Positions 57,814 through 64,000 of a stretch of DNA of 64,000 bases are shown in pieces; the stretch's first letter is position 1, and every line of letters starts with the position of its first letter. Position numbers and translations under genes: made by a program. Origin of the DNA: Lysobacter enzymogenes (GTDB lineage: Bacteria > Pseudomonadota > Gammaproteobacteria > Xanthomonadales > Xanthomonadaceae); contig NZ_CP067396.1 of assembly GCF_023617245.1 (NCBI RefSeq), positions 1,860,001 to 1,924,000 of the forward strand. The letters run 5' to 3'. A model generated the notes under the pieces. It was not told the DNA's origin. It did not search any database and worked only from the letters and a program-made list of their open reading frames with translations.

Positions 57814-60207
57814 ATGAAATTCAGCGAAAACTGGCTCCGCCAGCACGTCCCGACCGCCGCCACGCGCGATGAGCTCGCCGCGACCCTGACCGCGATCGGG
57901 CTGGAAGTGGAAGAAGTGACCGCGCTCGGCGCGGCGCTCGACGGCGTCGTCGTCGCGCGCATCGTCAGCGCCGAAAAGCATCCGGAAGCCGACCGCCTGC
58001 AGGTGTGCTCGGTCGATACCGGCAGCGGCACGGTGCAGATCGTGTGCGGCGCGCCGAACGCGCGCGCCGGCTTGATCGCGCCGTTGGCCACGGTCGGCGC
58101 GAGTCTGCCCGGCGGCATGGCGATCAAGGCCGCCAAGCTGCGCGGCGTGGAATCCTTCGGCATGCTGTGTTCGGCCAAGGAACTGGGCATCGACGCCGAC
58201 GCGTCCGGCCTGCTGGAACTGCCGGCCGACGCGCCGGTCGGCCAGCCGCTGGCGCAGTACCTGGGCCTGCCCGACGCCAGCATCGAGATCAAGCTGACCC
58301 CGAACCGCGCCGACTGCTTCAGCGTGCGCGGCATCGCCTACGACGTCGCCGCCGCGACCGGCAGCGCGGTCGCGCCGCTGGCGATCGAGCCGGTGGCGGC
58401 GACGATCGACTCGGCCCTGGCGGTCGAGCTCGACGCCGGCGCCGACGTGCCGCGCTACTGCGGCCGGGTGATCGAGGGCGTCGACGCGACCGCGCCGACG
58501 CCGGTGTGGATGGCCGAGCGCCTGCGCCGCAGCGGCGTGCGCCCGGTGTCGTTCCTGGTCGACGTGACCCAGTACGTGATGCTGGAAATCGGCCAGCCGA
58601 TGCACGCCTTCGACCGCGACACCCTGGCCGGCCCGGTCGGCGCGCGCCGCGCGCGCAAGGGCGAGGCGACGCAACTGCTCAACGCGCAGGAAGTGGCGCT
58701 GGACGAGCAGTTCATCGTCATCACCGACGGCGCCGGCGCGGCCCAGCGCGTGGTCGCGCTCGGCGGCGTCATGGGCGGCTACGACAGCCGCGTCACCGAC
58801 GCCACCCGCAACGTGTTCCTGGAGGCCGCGCACTTCGCCCCGGCCGCGATCATCGGCCGCGGCCGCAAGCTCGGCCTGCACACCGACGCCGGCCACCGCT
58901 TCGAGCGCGGCGTCGATCCGGAGCTGCCGCGCACCGCGATCGAGTACGCGACCCGGTTGATCCTCGACATCGCCGGCGGCGCCGCCGGTCCGCTGACCGA
59001 ATCGGCGCTGCCCGAGCACCTGCCGCAGCCGCGGCCGGTGGCGCTGCGCCGCGCGCGGCTGGCGCGCGTGCTCGGCCTGAGCGTGGCCGACGCCGAAGTC
59101 GAACGCATCCTGCAGGCCCTGGGCCTGGCGGTGGAGCGCAGCGACGACGGCTGGAGCGTGACCGCGCCGAGCCGCCGCTTCGACATCGCCATCGAAGAGG
59201 ACCTGATCGAAGAGATCGCCCGCATCCACGGCTACGACCGCATCCCGACCACGCTGCCGGGCGGCGCCTCGCGCCTGATCGCGCCGAGCGAGACCCGCGT
59301 CGACGCGCCGACGGTGCGCCGGCAGATGGCCGCGCGCGACTACCTGGAAGCGGTCAACTACGCCTTCGTCGACGCCGCCTGGCTGCAGCTGTGGCAGGCG
59401 GGCGAGGGCGCGGTGGCGCTGGCCAACCCGCTCAGCGCCGAGCTCGGGGTGATGCGCACGATGCTGCTGCCGGGGCTGGTCGCCGCGCTCGCGCGCAACG
59501 CCGCGCGCCAGCAGGATCGGGTGCGCCTGTTCGAGCTGGGCAACGTGTTCCACGCCGCGGCCGGGGCGCCGCTGGAGACCCAGCGCATCGCCGCCGCGGT
59601 CTGCGGCGACGCCCGCGCCGAGCAGTGGGGGCGGGCGGCGCAGCCGGTCGGCTTCCACGACCTGCGCGGCGATCTCGACAGCCTTGCCGCCGCGGCCGGC
59701 GCGCGCCTGGAGTACCGCCCGAGCGCGCCGGCGTGGGCGCATCCGGGCCGCAGCGCCGACGTCTGGCGCGTGGACGGCGGCCGCGTGCTGCGGCTGGGCT
59801 GGATCGGCCAGCTGCATCCGCGCCTGCAGCGCGCGCTGGATCTGGACGTGGAGGTCGTCGCCTTCGAACTGGATCTGGGCGGATTGGTCGAACGCGCCAT
59901 CGCCAAGGCCGGGGCGCAGTCCAAGTACCCGTCGGTGCGCCGCGATCGCGCGTTCATCGTCGCCGATACGGTGCCGTGGGCGGCCATTCAGGCCACCGTC
60001 CAGGCCGCCGCCGGGCCCAGCCTGCGCGAGTTGGTGCTGTTCGACCGCTACCAGGGCAAGGGCGTGGAAACCGGATTCAAGAGTCTCGCTATGGGCTTGA
60101 TTCTGCAGGATGAATCGCGCACCCTGACCGACCGGGACGTGGATGCCGTGGTGGCCGAAGTGACCGCCGCGGTGGAGCGCGAACACGGTGCCAGGCTGCG
60201 CGCCTGA
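57814..60207 (+). CDS. pheT: Phenylalanine-tRNA ligase beta subunit
   Basis: 797 residues from ATG 57814. tRNA-binding (OB) domain near the start (VVVARIVSAEKHPEADRLQVC, IVCGAPNARAG), B3/B4 editing domain (LTPNRADCFSVRGIAYDVAA, YCGRVIEG, PVSFLVDVTQYVMLEIGQPMHAFD), B5, the inactive synthetase-like core, and a C-terminal anticodon-binding FDX-ACB domain (KYPSVRRDRAFIVADTV, LFDRYQGKGVETGFKSLAMGLILQ). Confidence 0.97.
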   Translation: MKFSENWLRQHVPTAATRDELAATLTAIGLEVEEVTALGAALDGVVVARIVSAEKHPEADRLQVCSVDTGSGTVQIVCGAPNARAGLIAPLATVGASLPGGMAIKAAKLRGVESFGMLCSAKELGIDADASGLLELPADAPVGQPLAQYLGLPDASIEIKLTPNRADCFSVRGIAYDVAAATGSAVAPLAIEPVAATIDSALAVELDAGADVPRYCGRVIEGVDATAPTPVWMAERLRRSGVRPVSFLVDVTQYVMLEIGQPMHAFDRDTLAGPVGARRARKGEATQLLNAQEVALDEQFIVITDGAGAAQRVVALGGVMGGYDSRVTDATRNVFLEAAHFAPAAIIGRGRKLGLHTDAGHRFERGVDPELPRTAIEYATRLILDIAGGAAGPLTESALPEHLPQPRPVALRRARLARVLGLSVADAEVERILQALGLAVERSDDGWSVTAPSRRFDIAIEEDLIEEIARIHGYDRIPTTLPGGASRLIAPSETRVDAPTVRRQMAARDYLEAVNYAFVDAAWLQLWQAGEGAVALANPLSAELGVMRTMLLPGLVAALARNAARQQDRVRLFELGNVFHAAAGAPLETQRIAAAVCGDARAEQWGRAAQPVGFHDLRGDLDSLAAAAGARLEYRPSAPAWAHPGRSADVWRVDGGRVLRLGWIGQLHPRLQRALDLDVEVVAFELDLGGLVERAIAKAGAQSKYPSVRRDRAFIVADTVPWAAIQATVQAAAGPSLRELVLFDRYQGKGVETGFKSLAMGLILQDESRTLTDRDVDAVVAEVTAAVEREHGARLRA

Positions 60208-60252
60208 CGCCTCGCGCGGCCGTCACGGTCCGGACGTTATTCAGAGGTCACC

Positions 60253-60567
60253 ATGGCACTTACCAAAGCGGAAATGGCGGAGCGTCTGTTCGACGAAGTC
60301 GGACTGAACAAGCGCGAAGCCAAGGAGTTCGTCGACGCGTTCTTCGATGCGTTGCGCGAAGCGTTGGAGCAGGGGCGCCAGGTCAAGCTGTCGGGTTTCG
60401 GCAACTTCGATCTGCGCCGCAAGAACCAGCGCCCGGGCCGCAATCCGAAGACCGGCGAGGAGATTCCGATTTCCGCGCGCACGGTGGTGACCTTCCGCCC
60501 GGGCCAGAAGCTCAAGGAGCGGGTCGAGGCGTACAGCGGAGGCGAACATGCTGGATCCGGGCAGTAA
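60253..60567 (+). CDS. ihfA: Integration host factor subunit alpha
   Basis: 104 residues: MALTKAEMAERLFDEVGLNK, VKLSGFGNFDLRRKNQRPGR and the DNA-intercalating Pro in GRNPKTGEEIPISARTVVTF. IHF bends DNA sharply. Its position after pheT is the classical one. The next gene overlaps its 3' end by 20 bp. Confidence 0.97.
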   Translation: MALTKAEMAERLFDEVGLNKREAKEFVDAFFDALREALEQGRQVKLSGFGNFDLRRKNQRPGRNPKTGEEIPISARTVVTFRPGQKLKERVEAYSGGEHAGSGQ

Positions 60568-60904
60568 CCGCGAACTTCCGCCGATTCCGGCCAAGCGCTA
60601 CTTCACCATCGGTGAGGTCAGCGAGCTGTGCGACGTCAAGCCGCACGTGCTGCGGTATTGGGAGACCGAGTTTCCCACCCTCAACCCGGTCAAGCGCCGC
60701 GGCAACCGCCGTTATTACCAGCGCCACGAAGTGCTGATGGTGCGGCAGATCCGCGGCCTGCTGTACGAACAGGGCTACACCATCGGCGGCGCGCGCCTGC
60801 GCCTGGAAGGCGAGGCGGCGAAGGACGAATCGGCGCTGTCCTCGCAGATCGTCAAGCAGGTGCGAATGGAACTGGAAGAAGTGCTGCAGCTGCTGCGGCG
60901 CTGA
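60548..60904 (+). CDS. MerR family transcriptional regulator
   Basis: 118 residues. The MerR winged helix is at ~18-88: YFTIGEVSELCDVKPHVLRYWETEFP, then VKRRGNRRYYQRHEVLMVRQIRGLLYEQGYTI. A short C-terminal helix for dimerisation (IVKQVRMELEEVLQLLRR) follows, with no Cys effector site. It is the usual companion of ihfA in gammaproteobacteria; its target is unknown. Confidence 0.93.
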   Translation: MLDPGSNRELPPIPAKRYFTIGEVSELCDVKPHVLRYWETEFPTLNPVKRRGNRRYYQRHEVLMVRQIRGLLYEQGYTIGGARLRLEGEAAKDESALSSQIVKQVRMELEEVLQLLRR

Positions 60905-61022
60905 AAGGGCGGGAACGGGGAAGGAAAAGCCGCGGTTCGCCGCGGGCGTCCGGTTCCCCATTGCAGCCACAAGCGGCTATACTTGCCGCCCGCTCGCATG
61001 AGCGGATCTTTGCAAGCGACGT

Positions 61023-61099
61023 CGGGGCATAGCGCAGCCTGGTAGCGCATCTGCCTGGGGGGCAGAGGGTCGTCGGTTCAAATCCGGCTGTCCCGACCA
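61023..61099 (+). tRNA. tRNA-Pro (GGG)
   Basis: A 77-nt cloverleaf. Acceptor CGGGGCA / TGTCCCG, anticodon stem TCTGC / GCAGA around loop CTGGGGG with GGG, T-arm CGGTTCAAATCCG, encoded ACCA. Confidence 0.96.
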
Positions 61100-61122
61100 T
61101 CTTGCGAAACGCAGTACCGAGA

Positions 61123-61145
61123 CCCTGGCGAACGCCGGGGTTTTT
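61123..61145 (+). terminator. Terminator of tRNA-Pro
   Basis: CCCTGGC / GCCGGGG with loop GAAC (one T-G pair) is followed by TTTTT. Confidence 0.88.
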
Positions 61146-61198
61146 CGTTTCCGGCGCCTGGGTTTTTGGGTGGCGGGGCTTTCAGGCTCGATGCTTTC

Positions 61199-61231
61199 CG
61201 CTCAGCCGCTCAGCCGCTCAGCCGCTCAGCA
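61199..61231. repeat. Short 9-bp tandem repeat
   Basis: CGCTCAGC units (CAGCCGCTC, 9 bp) are repeated about four times. They adjoin a GGGGCTTTCAGGCTCGATGC relic of the REP-like family at ~61176-61195. Confidence 0.75.
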
Positions 61232-61364
61232 GTTCTGCAGGGTTCCGGCTGCCGAGCCCGCATCGCAGCCCCTGCGAAGCCCGCGCGCGATCATGGCCGA
61301 ACCGGCCCGAAGGCCGCGTCCCCGAACCGGCGGGGCCCGATGCCGGCGCTGCGAGGAAGCCGCG

Positions 61365-61550
61365 ATGACCCCGACGCCTTTGGAACGCACCGGCGAATTC
61401 GAGCGCACCGACAACGGCTGGGTGCTCAAGTTCTGGACCCGCGAAGACGCCGGCCTGCGTCTGCGCCATGAGGTGTTCGACGACACGCCGGCGTTGCTGC
61501 GGCGGATCTACGAGGTGTTCGGGCGGGGCGCGCCGGGGGCGGCCGGCTGA
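61365..61550 (+). CDS. Small cytosolic protein of unknown function
   Basis: 61 residues. GAGGAAG lies 6 bp before ATG 61365. The sequence has a compact pattern (ERTDNGWVLKFWTREDAG, HEVFDDTPALLRRIYEVFG) that looks like a real folded small protein. The family is unknown. It follows tRNA-Pro and its terminator, and has its own repeat-rich leader. Confidence 0.65.
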   Translation: MTPTPLERTGEFERTDNGWVLKFWTREDAGLRLRHEVFDDTPALLRRIYEVFGRGAPGAAG

Positions 61551-61579
61551 GCCGGGAGGGCTTGCGGCGGCTGAGCGGA

Positions 61580-61647
61580 AAGCATCGGGCCTGAAGGCCC
61601 TCCCACGACAGGCTCTGGTGGGAGGGCCTTCAGGCCCGACGCCTTTC
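61580..61647. repeat. REP-like inverted pair, same family as the 111-bp array
   Basis: GGGCCTGAAGGCCCTCCCAC and GTGGGAGGGCCTTCAGGCCC are inverted copies with ~13 bp between them, flanked by GCATC and GACGCCTTTCGATCCG. The latter flank also ends the array at ~6520. Confidence 0.88.
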
Positions 61648-61665
61648 GATCCGGTCGCCGAAAAC

Positions 61666-62664
61666 TCAGGGATCTTCGACCGTGTATCCCGCATCGCGCA
61701 GCTTGTCGAGCAATCCGCCGCTCTCCAGCAGATCCGCCACAGGCAGCGAGGCGAAGGTGCTGTTGTTCTTGGCGATCGCCTCCTGTGCGCGTTCGAGCCA
61801 GTTCGCGGTCACGCGCTGGCGCAGGTCGCCGAGGTTCAGGCGCCGGGCCACGCCGGTCGCGGCCAGCGCTTCCAGGCAGGTGCGGTACTGGTCGCCCTGC
61901 GGCAGCGTGCGCAGGGTGGCGATGTCGCCGACCGCCCAGGCGTTGCCGCGCGCGCGCATCGCTTCCAGGTCGGTCTCGATGCGCGAGAGCGTCTTGGCGA
62001 AGCACTCGCGGTCGTCCATCGCGCTGTCGGCGAATTCCTTGAGCGTGGCCTTGGGGTCGTCGATCTTCAGCGTCACCCGCGCCTCGGTTACCGGCACGCC
62101 GTGCTGCTTGGCCGCCTTTTCCACCACCGGCTGGACCACGCCCTTGAGCGACAGCCCGGATTGCTTGATCGCCGCCTCGTAGAGCTCCTGCGCGGCGAAG
62201 ATCGGCCGCCATTTCTCGACCCCGCCGTCGCGGCCGATGTAGCGCGCCTTGAGCGCGCTCCAGCGCGCGTACAGGTCGGCCGGCACCACGTCCTGCAGGG
62301 TCTTTCCGTCCGGGTTCTTGCGCGCCTTCAGCGCGGTGGGAATCAGCATCATGGTGCGGAACATGCCCAGCTCGGTGCCGAGGCTGACCGAGGGCGGGGC
62401 GATGACTTCCTGCGAATCGGCGATGGTCGCCTCGACCTGGCGCGACAGCCAGGTCATGTCCTTGGGCAGCGGGCTGACCGTGCCGAGGATCCACAGCACG
62501 TGGCCGCCGCGGGTCACCTTCCACAGGCCGGGGCCGGGTTGTTCGCCGGTGACGACCAGGGTGTCGAGGTCGCGGATGTCGCCGGCCGGGGGCGGCGTCG
62601 GCGTCTGCGCCGCTGCGGCCGGCAGCAGCGCCAGCAGGGCGAGGGCGGTGAGGGCGCGGCGCAT
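61666..62664 (-). CDS. TraB/GumN family exported protein
   Basis: 332 residues. A signal peptide (ALTALALLALLPAAAAQ) precedes a TraB/GumN-like domain: GPGLWKVTRGGHVLWILGTVSPLPKDM near the start is the family's GxxH/S-like strand, and NNSTFASLPVADLLESGGLLDKLRDAGYTVEDP is the typical C-terminus. Members are predicted metal-dependent peptidase-like (Tiki-related) proteins; this one has SPLP where some have the metal His. Function is unknown. It is divergent from the iron operon. Confidence 0.83.
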   Translation of the reverse strand: MRRALTALALLALLPAAAAQTPTPPPAGDIRDLDTLVVTGEQPGPGLWKVTRGGHVLWILGTVSPLPKDMTWLSRQVEATIADSQEVIAPPSVSLGTELGMFRTMMLIPTALKARKNPDGKTLQDVVPADLYARWSALKARYIGRDGGVEKWRPIFAAQELYEAAIKQSGLSLKGVVQPVVEKAAKQHGVPVTEARVTLKIDDPKATLKEFADSAMDDRECFAKTLSRIETDLEAMRARGNAWAVGDIATLRTLPQGDQYRTCLEALAATGVARRLNLGDLRQRVTANWLERAQEAIAKNNSTFASLPVADLLESGGLLDKLRDAGYTVEDP

Positions 62665-62813
62665 CCTTGGCGTTCTCTGGAAGGTGAGGGAGGGCGACGG
62701 TGTCGGGCGAGCGGATCGTAGCCGGTTCGCCGCGCCGGCGGTATGCGCCATCTGTAACACGCCCTGGCGCTTTCGCGGTGCCGGCGCGGCGATTCGGCCC
62801 GCGTCGCCATGGT

Positions 62814-62843
62814 TTGCAAATGAGAACCATTGCCAACTAGACT
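62814..62843 (+). promoter_or_regulatory. Promoter with overlapping Fur box
   Basis: TTGCAA (62814-62819) and TAGACT (62838-62843) are 18 bp apart. Between and over the -35 lies GCAAATGAGAACCATTGCC (62816-62834), which matches 13 of 19 bases of the E. coli Fur consensus. Fur with iron would block this promoter. Confidence 0.72.
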
Positions 62844-62949
62844 GCGCAGGCCGGCGCGCCCCAAGGTGGGCGCTCCGGCGCCGTTTCCGGCTCCCCGCAC
62901 GACCCGGCCCGGCGCTACGCCACCGGCCGCCCCACGACCCGACGCCGCA

Positions 62950-63348
62950 ATGACGCAAAGCTCCGCCACTCCGGCCCTCGCCGCCACGCGCGCCGGCCAC
63001 GACCCGCGCCCCGCCGCGCCGGCGCGCAAGCCGCGCGCGCCGTTGTCGTGGCGCTACCGCGGCGAAGTCGCGGCGCGCGCGTTCGCGGCGATCGTGCTCG
63101 GCTACCTGTTCGCCTACGCGCTGACCGCGGTGCTGAGCCTGACGCTGCCGTTCTCGCGGGTCGACAACGTGATCGCGGCGAGCCTGCTGAGCTTTTTCGT
63201 CTGGTGCGCGGTGGCGATGTACGCCTTCGCTACGCGCAGCGCCTGGCGCGCGTGCTGGGCGCCGGCGCTGGGCGCGACGCTGCTGCTGGGCGTCGCGCGG
63301 CTGTGCGGCGCGGCCGCGTTGTTTTCCGCCGCGACGCCGGCGGCCTGA
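62950..63348 (+). CDS. DUF3649 family membrane protein (iron-uptake associated)
   Basis: 132 residues. A Pro/Ala-rich N-terminus leads to three helices (AFAAIVLGYLFAYALTAVLSL, VIAASLLSFFVWCAVAMYAF, CWAPALGATLLLGVARLCGA). SFFVWCAVAMYAFA is typical of DUF3649 proteins, which accompany siderophore receptors and PepSY proteins. It starts about 107 bp past a Fur-controlled promoter and 12 bp before the PepSY gene. Confidence 0.85.
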   Translation: MTQSSATPALAATRAGHDPRPAAPARKPRAPLSWRYRGEVAARAFAAIVLGYLFAYALTAVLSLTLPFSRVDNVIAASLLSFFVWCAVAMYAFATRSAWRACWAPALGATLLLGVARLCGAAALFSAATPAA

Positions 63349-63360
63349 GGCGCCGACACG

Positions 63361-64000
63361 ATGAAAAACACTTTCTCGCAAGCGATGGCGTGGCTGCACA
63401 CCTGGGCCGGGCTGATGATCGGCTGGCTGCTGTTCGTGATCTTCGTCGGCGGCACCATCGCCTGCTTCGACAAGGAACTCACCCACTGGATGCAGCCGGC
63501 GCTGCACGGCCACGAACGCGGCGCCGACAGCGTCGACCTGGACGCGGCGCTGACGCAACTGCAGAAAGTGTCCAAGGAACATCCGCACGCCTACTACATC
63601 ACCCTGCCGGGCGAGCGCAGCAAGTCGCTGCAGGGCGGCGTCTACTACGACGTCGGCGATCCGGACGAATTCAACCTCGACCCGGCGACCGGCAAGCCGG
63701 TGCCCGAGACCGCAGGCGGCGAATTCTTCTTCACCCTGCACTTCAACCTGCATTCGCAGACCTGGGGCATGTACATCGTCGGCCTGGCCGGGATGTTCAT
63801 GCTGATCGCGATCCTCACCGGCATCGTGATCCACAAGCGCATCTTCAAGGACTTCTTCACCTTCCGCCCGAAGAACGGCGGCCAGCGCGCGTGGCTGGAC
63901 GGGCACAACCTGACCGGCGTGCTCGGCCTGCCGTTCCACCTGATGATCGCCTACACCGGCGTGGCGATCTTCGTCGCCAACTACATGCCGGCCGGGCTGT
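63361..64000 (+). CDS. PepSY-associated TM-helix protein (partial, 3' end outside the window)
   Basis: 213 codons are visible from ATG 63361 and the frame is open at the window edge. The first helix is WLHTWAGLMIGWLLFVIFVGGTIACF, the family's conserved start. A periplasmic PepSY region (TLPGERSKSLQGGVYYDV, DPATGKPVPE) and FNLHSQTWGMYIVGLAGMFMLIAILTGIVIHKRIFKDFF follow, with His residues in the helices. Such proteins are proposed to reduce ferric-siderophores at the inner membrane. It forms an operon with DUF3649 under the Fur box. Confidence 0.9.
   Translation, partial: MKNTFSQAMAWLHTWAGLMIGWLLFVIFVGGTIACFDKELTHWMQPALHGHERGADSVDLDAALTQLQKVSKEHPHAYYITLPGERSKSLQGGVYYDVGDPDEFNLDPATGKPVPETAGGEFFFTLHFNLHSQTWGMYIVGLAGMFMLIAILTGIVIHKRIFKDFFTFRPKNGGQRAWLDGHNLTGVLGLPFHLMIAYTGVAIFVANYMPAGL

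Overview
The window is about 70% GC, densely coded, and gammaproteobacterial. The petABC-sspA-sspB order, the thrS-infC-rpmI-rplT-pheST-ihfA-merR block, the fimT-pilVWXY1-pilE cluster and an Oar-like TonB receptor all point to Xanthomonadaceae. A Lysobacter-like soil bacterium is my best guess from protein style and from the dispersed REP-like repeats; no rRNA or marker gene fixes the genus.

Layout. 1-2324: the 3' end of a pilY1, a pilE-type pilin and a small exported protein. 2392-4448 (minus): ybeY, phoH and a small membrane protein. 4790-8503: a FabH/OleA-like ketosynthase, a 111-bp tandem repeat array, an OleD-like short-chain dehydrogenase and a metallo-beta-lactamase hydrolase. 8877-12796: TetR regulator, HlyD-like lipoprotein, ABC ATPase and a frameshifted ABC-2 permease. 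13021-18307: exported amidohydrolase, GNAT acetyltransferase, miaB, lytic transglycosylase. 18723-22876: cytochrome bc1 (petABC) and sspA/sspB. 23268-30453: DUF3301 protein, nadC, Trm112-like protein, purEK, two membrane proteins, sodB, grxD, an SDR and a MarC protein. 30994-36912: TonB receptor, sulfotransferase, ppnN. 37004-45846: tRNA-Asn, a divergent FimT-like protein and the full minor-pilin/PilY1/pilin operon. 46013-48276: uvrB and tRNA-Val. 48731-52229: a candidate RiPP (graspetide-type) locus. 52465-60904: the thrS to merR translation block, with a putative attenuator ahead of thrS. 61023-64000: tRNA-Pro, a small protein, a TraB/GumN protein and the start of a Fur-type iron operon (DUF3649, PepSY).

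The most interesting region is 48731-52229. A 53-codon ORF with its own ribosome binding site (Thr/Ser-rich then Asp/Glu-rich at its C-terminus) converges on a two-gene minus-strand unit: an Atm1-like ABC exporter followed 11 bp later by an MvdD-type ATP-grasp ligase. This is the composition expected of an omega-ester/amide peptide (graspetide) pathway. A further short ORF with five-residue repeats overlaps the exporter start by four bases.

Other points to note: two PilY1-pilE modules about 40 kb apart with identical PilY1 C-termini; a FimT-like protein without a prepilin cleavage motif; a probable Thr leader peptide and terminator before thrS; an in-frame ATC start for infC; a one-base frameshift in the ABC permease; PVWY in place of PEWY in cytochrome b; and at least three families of palindromic intergenic repeats.
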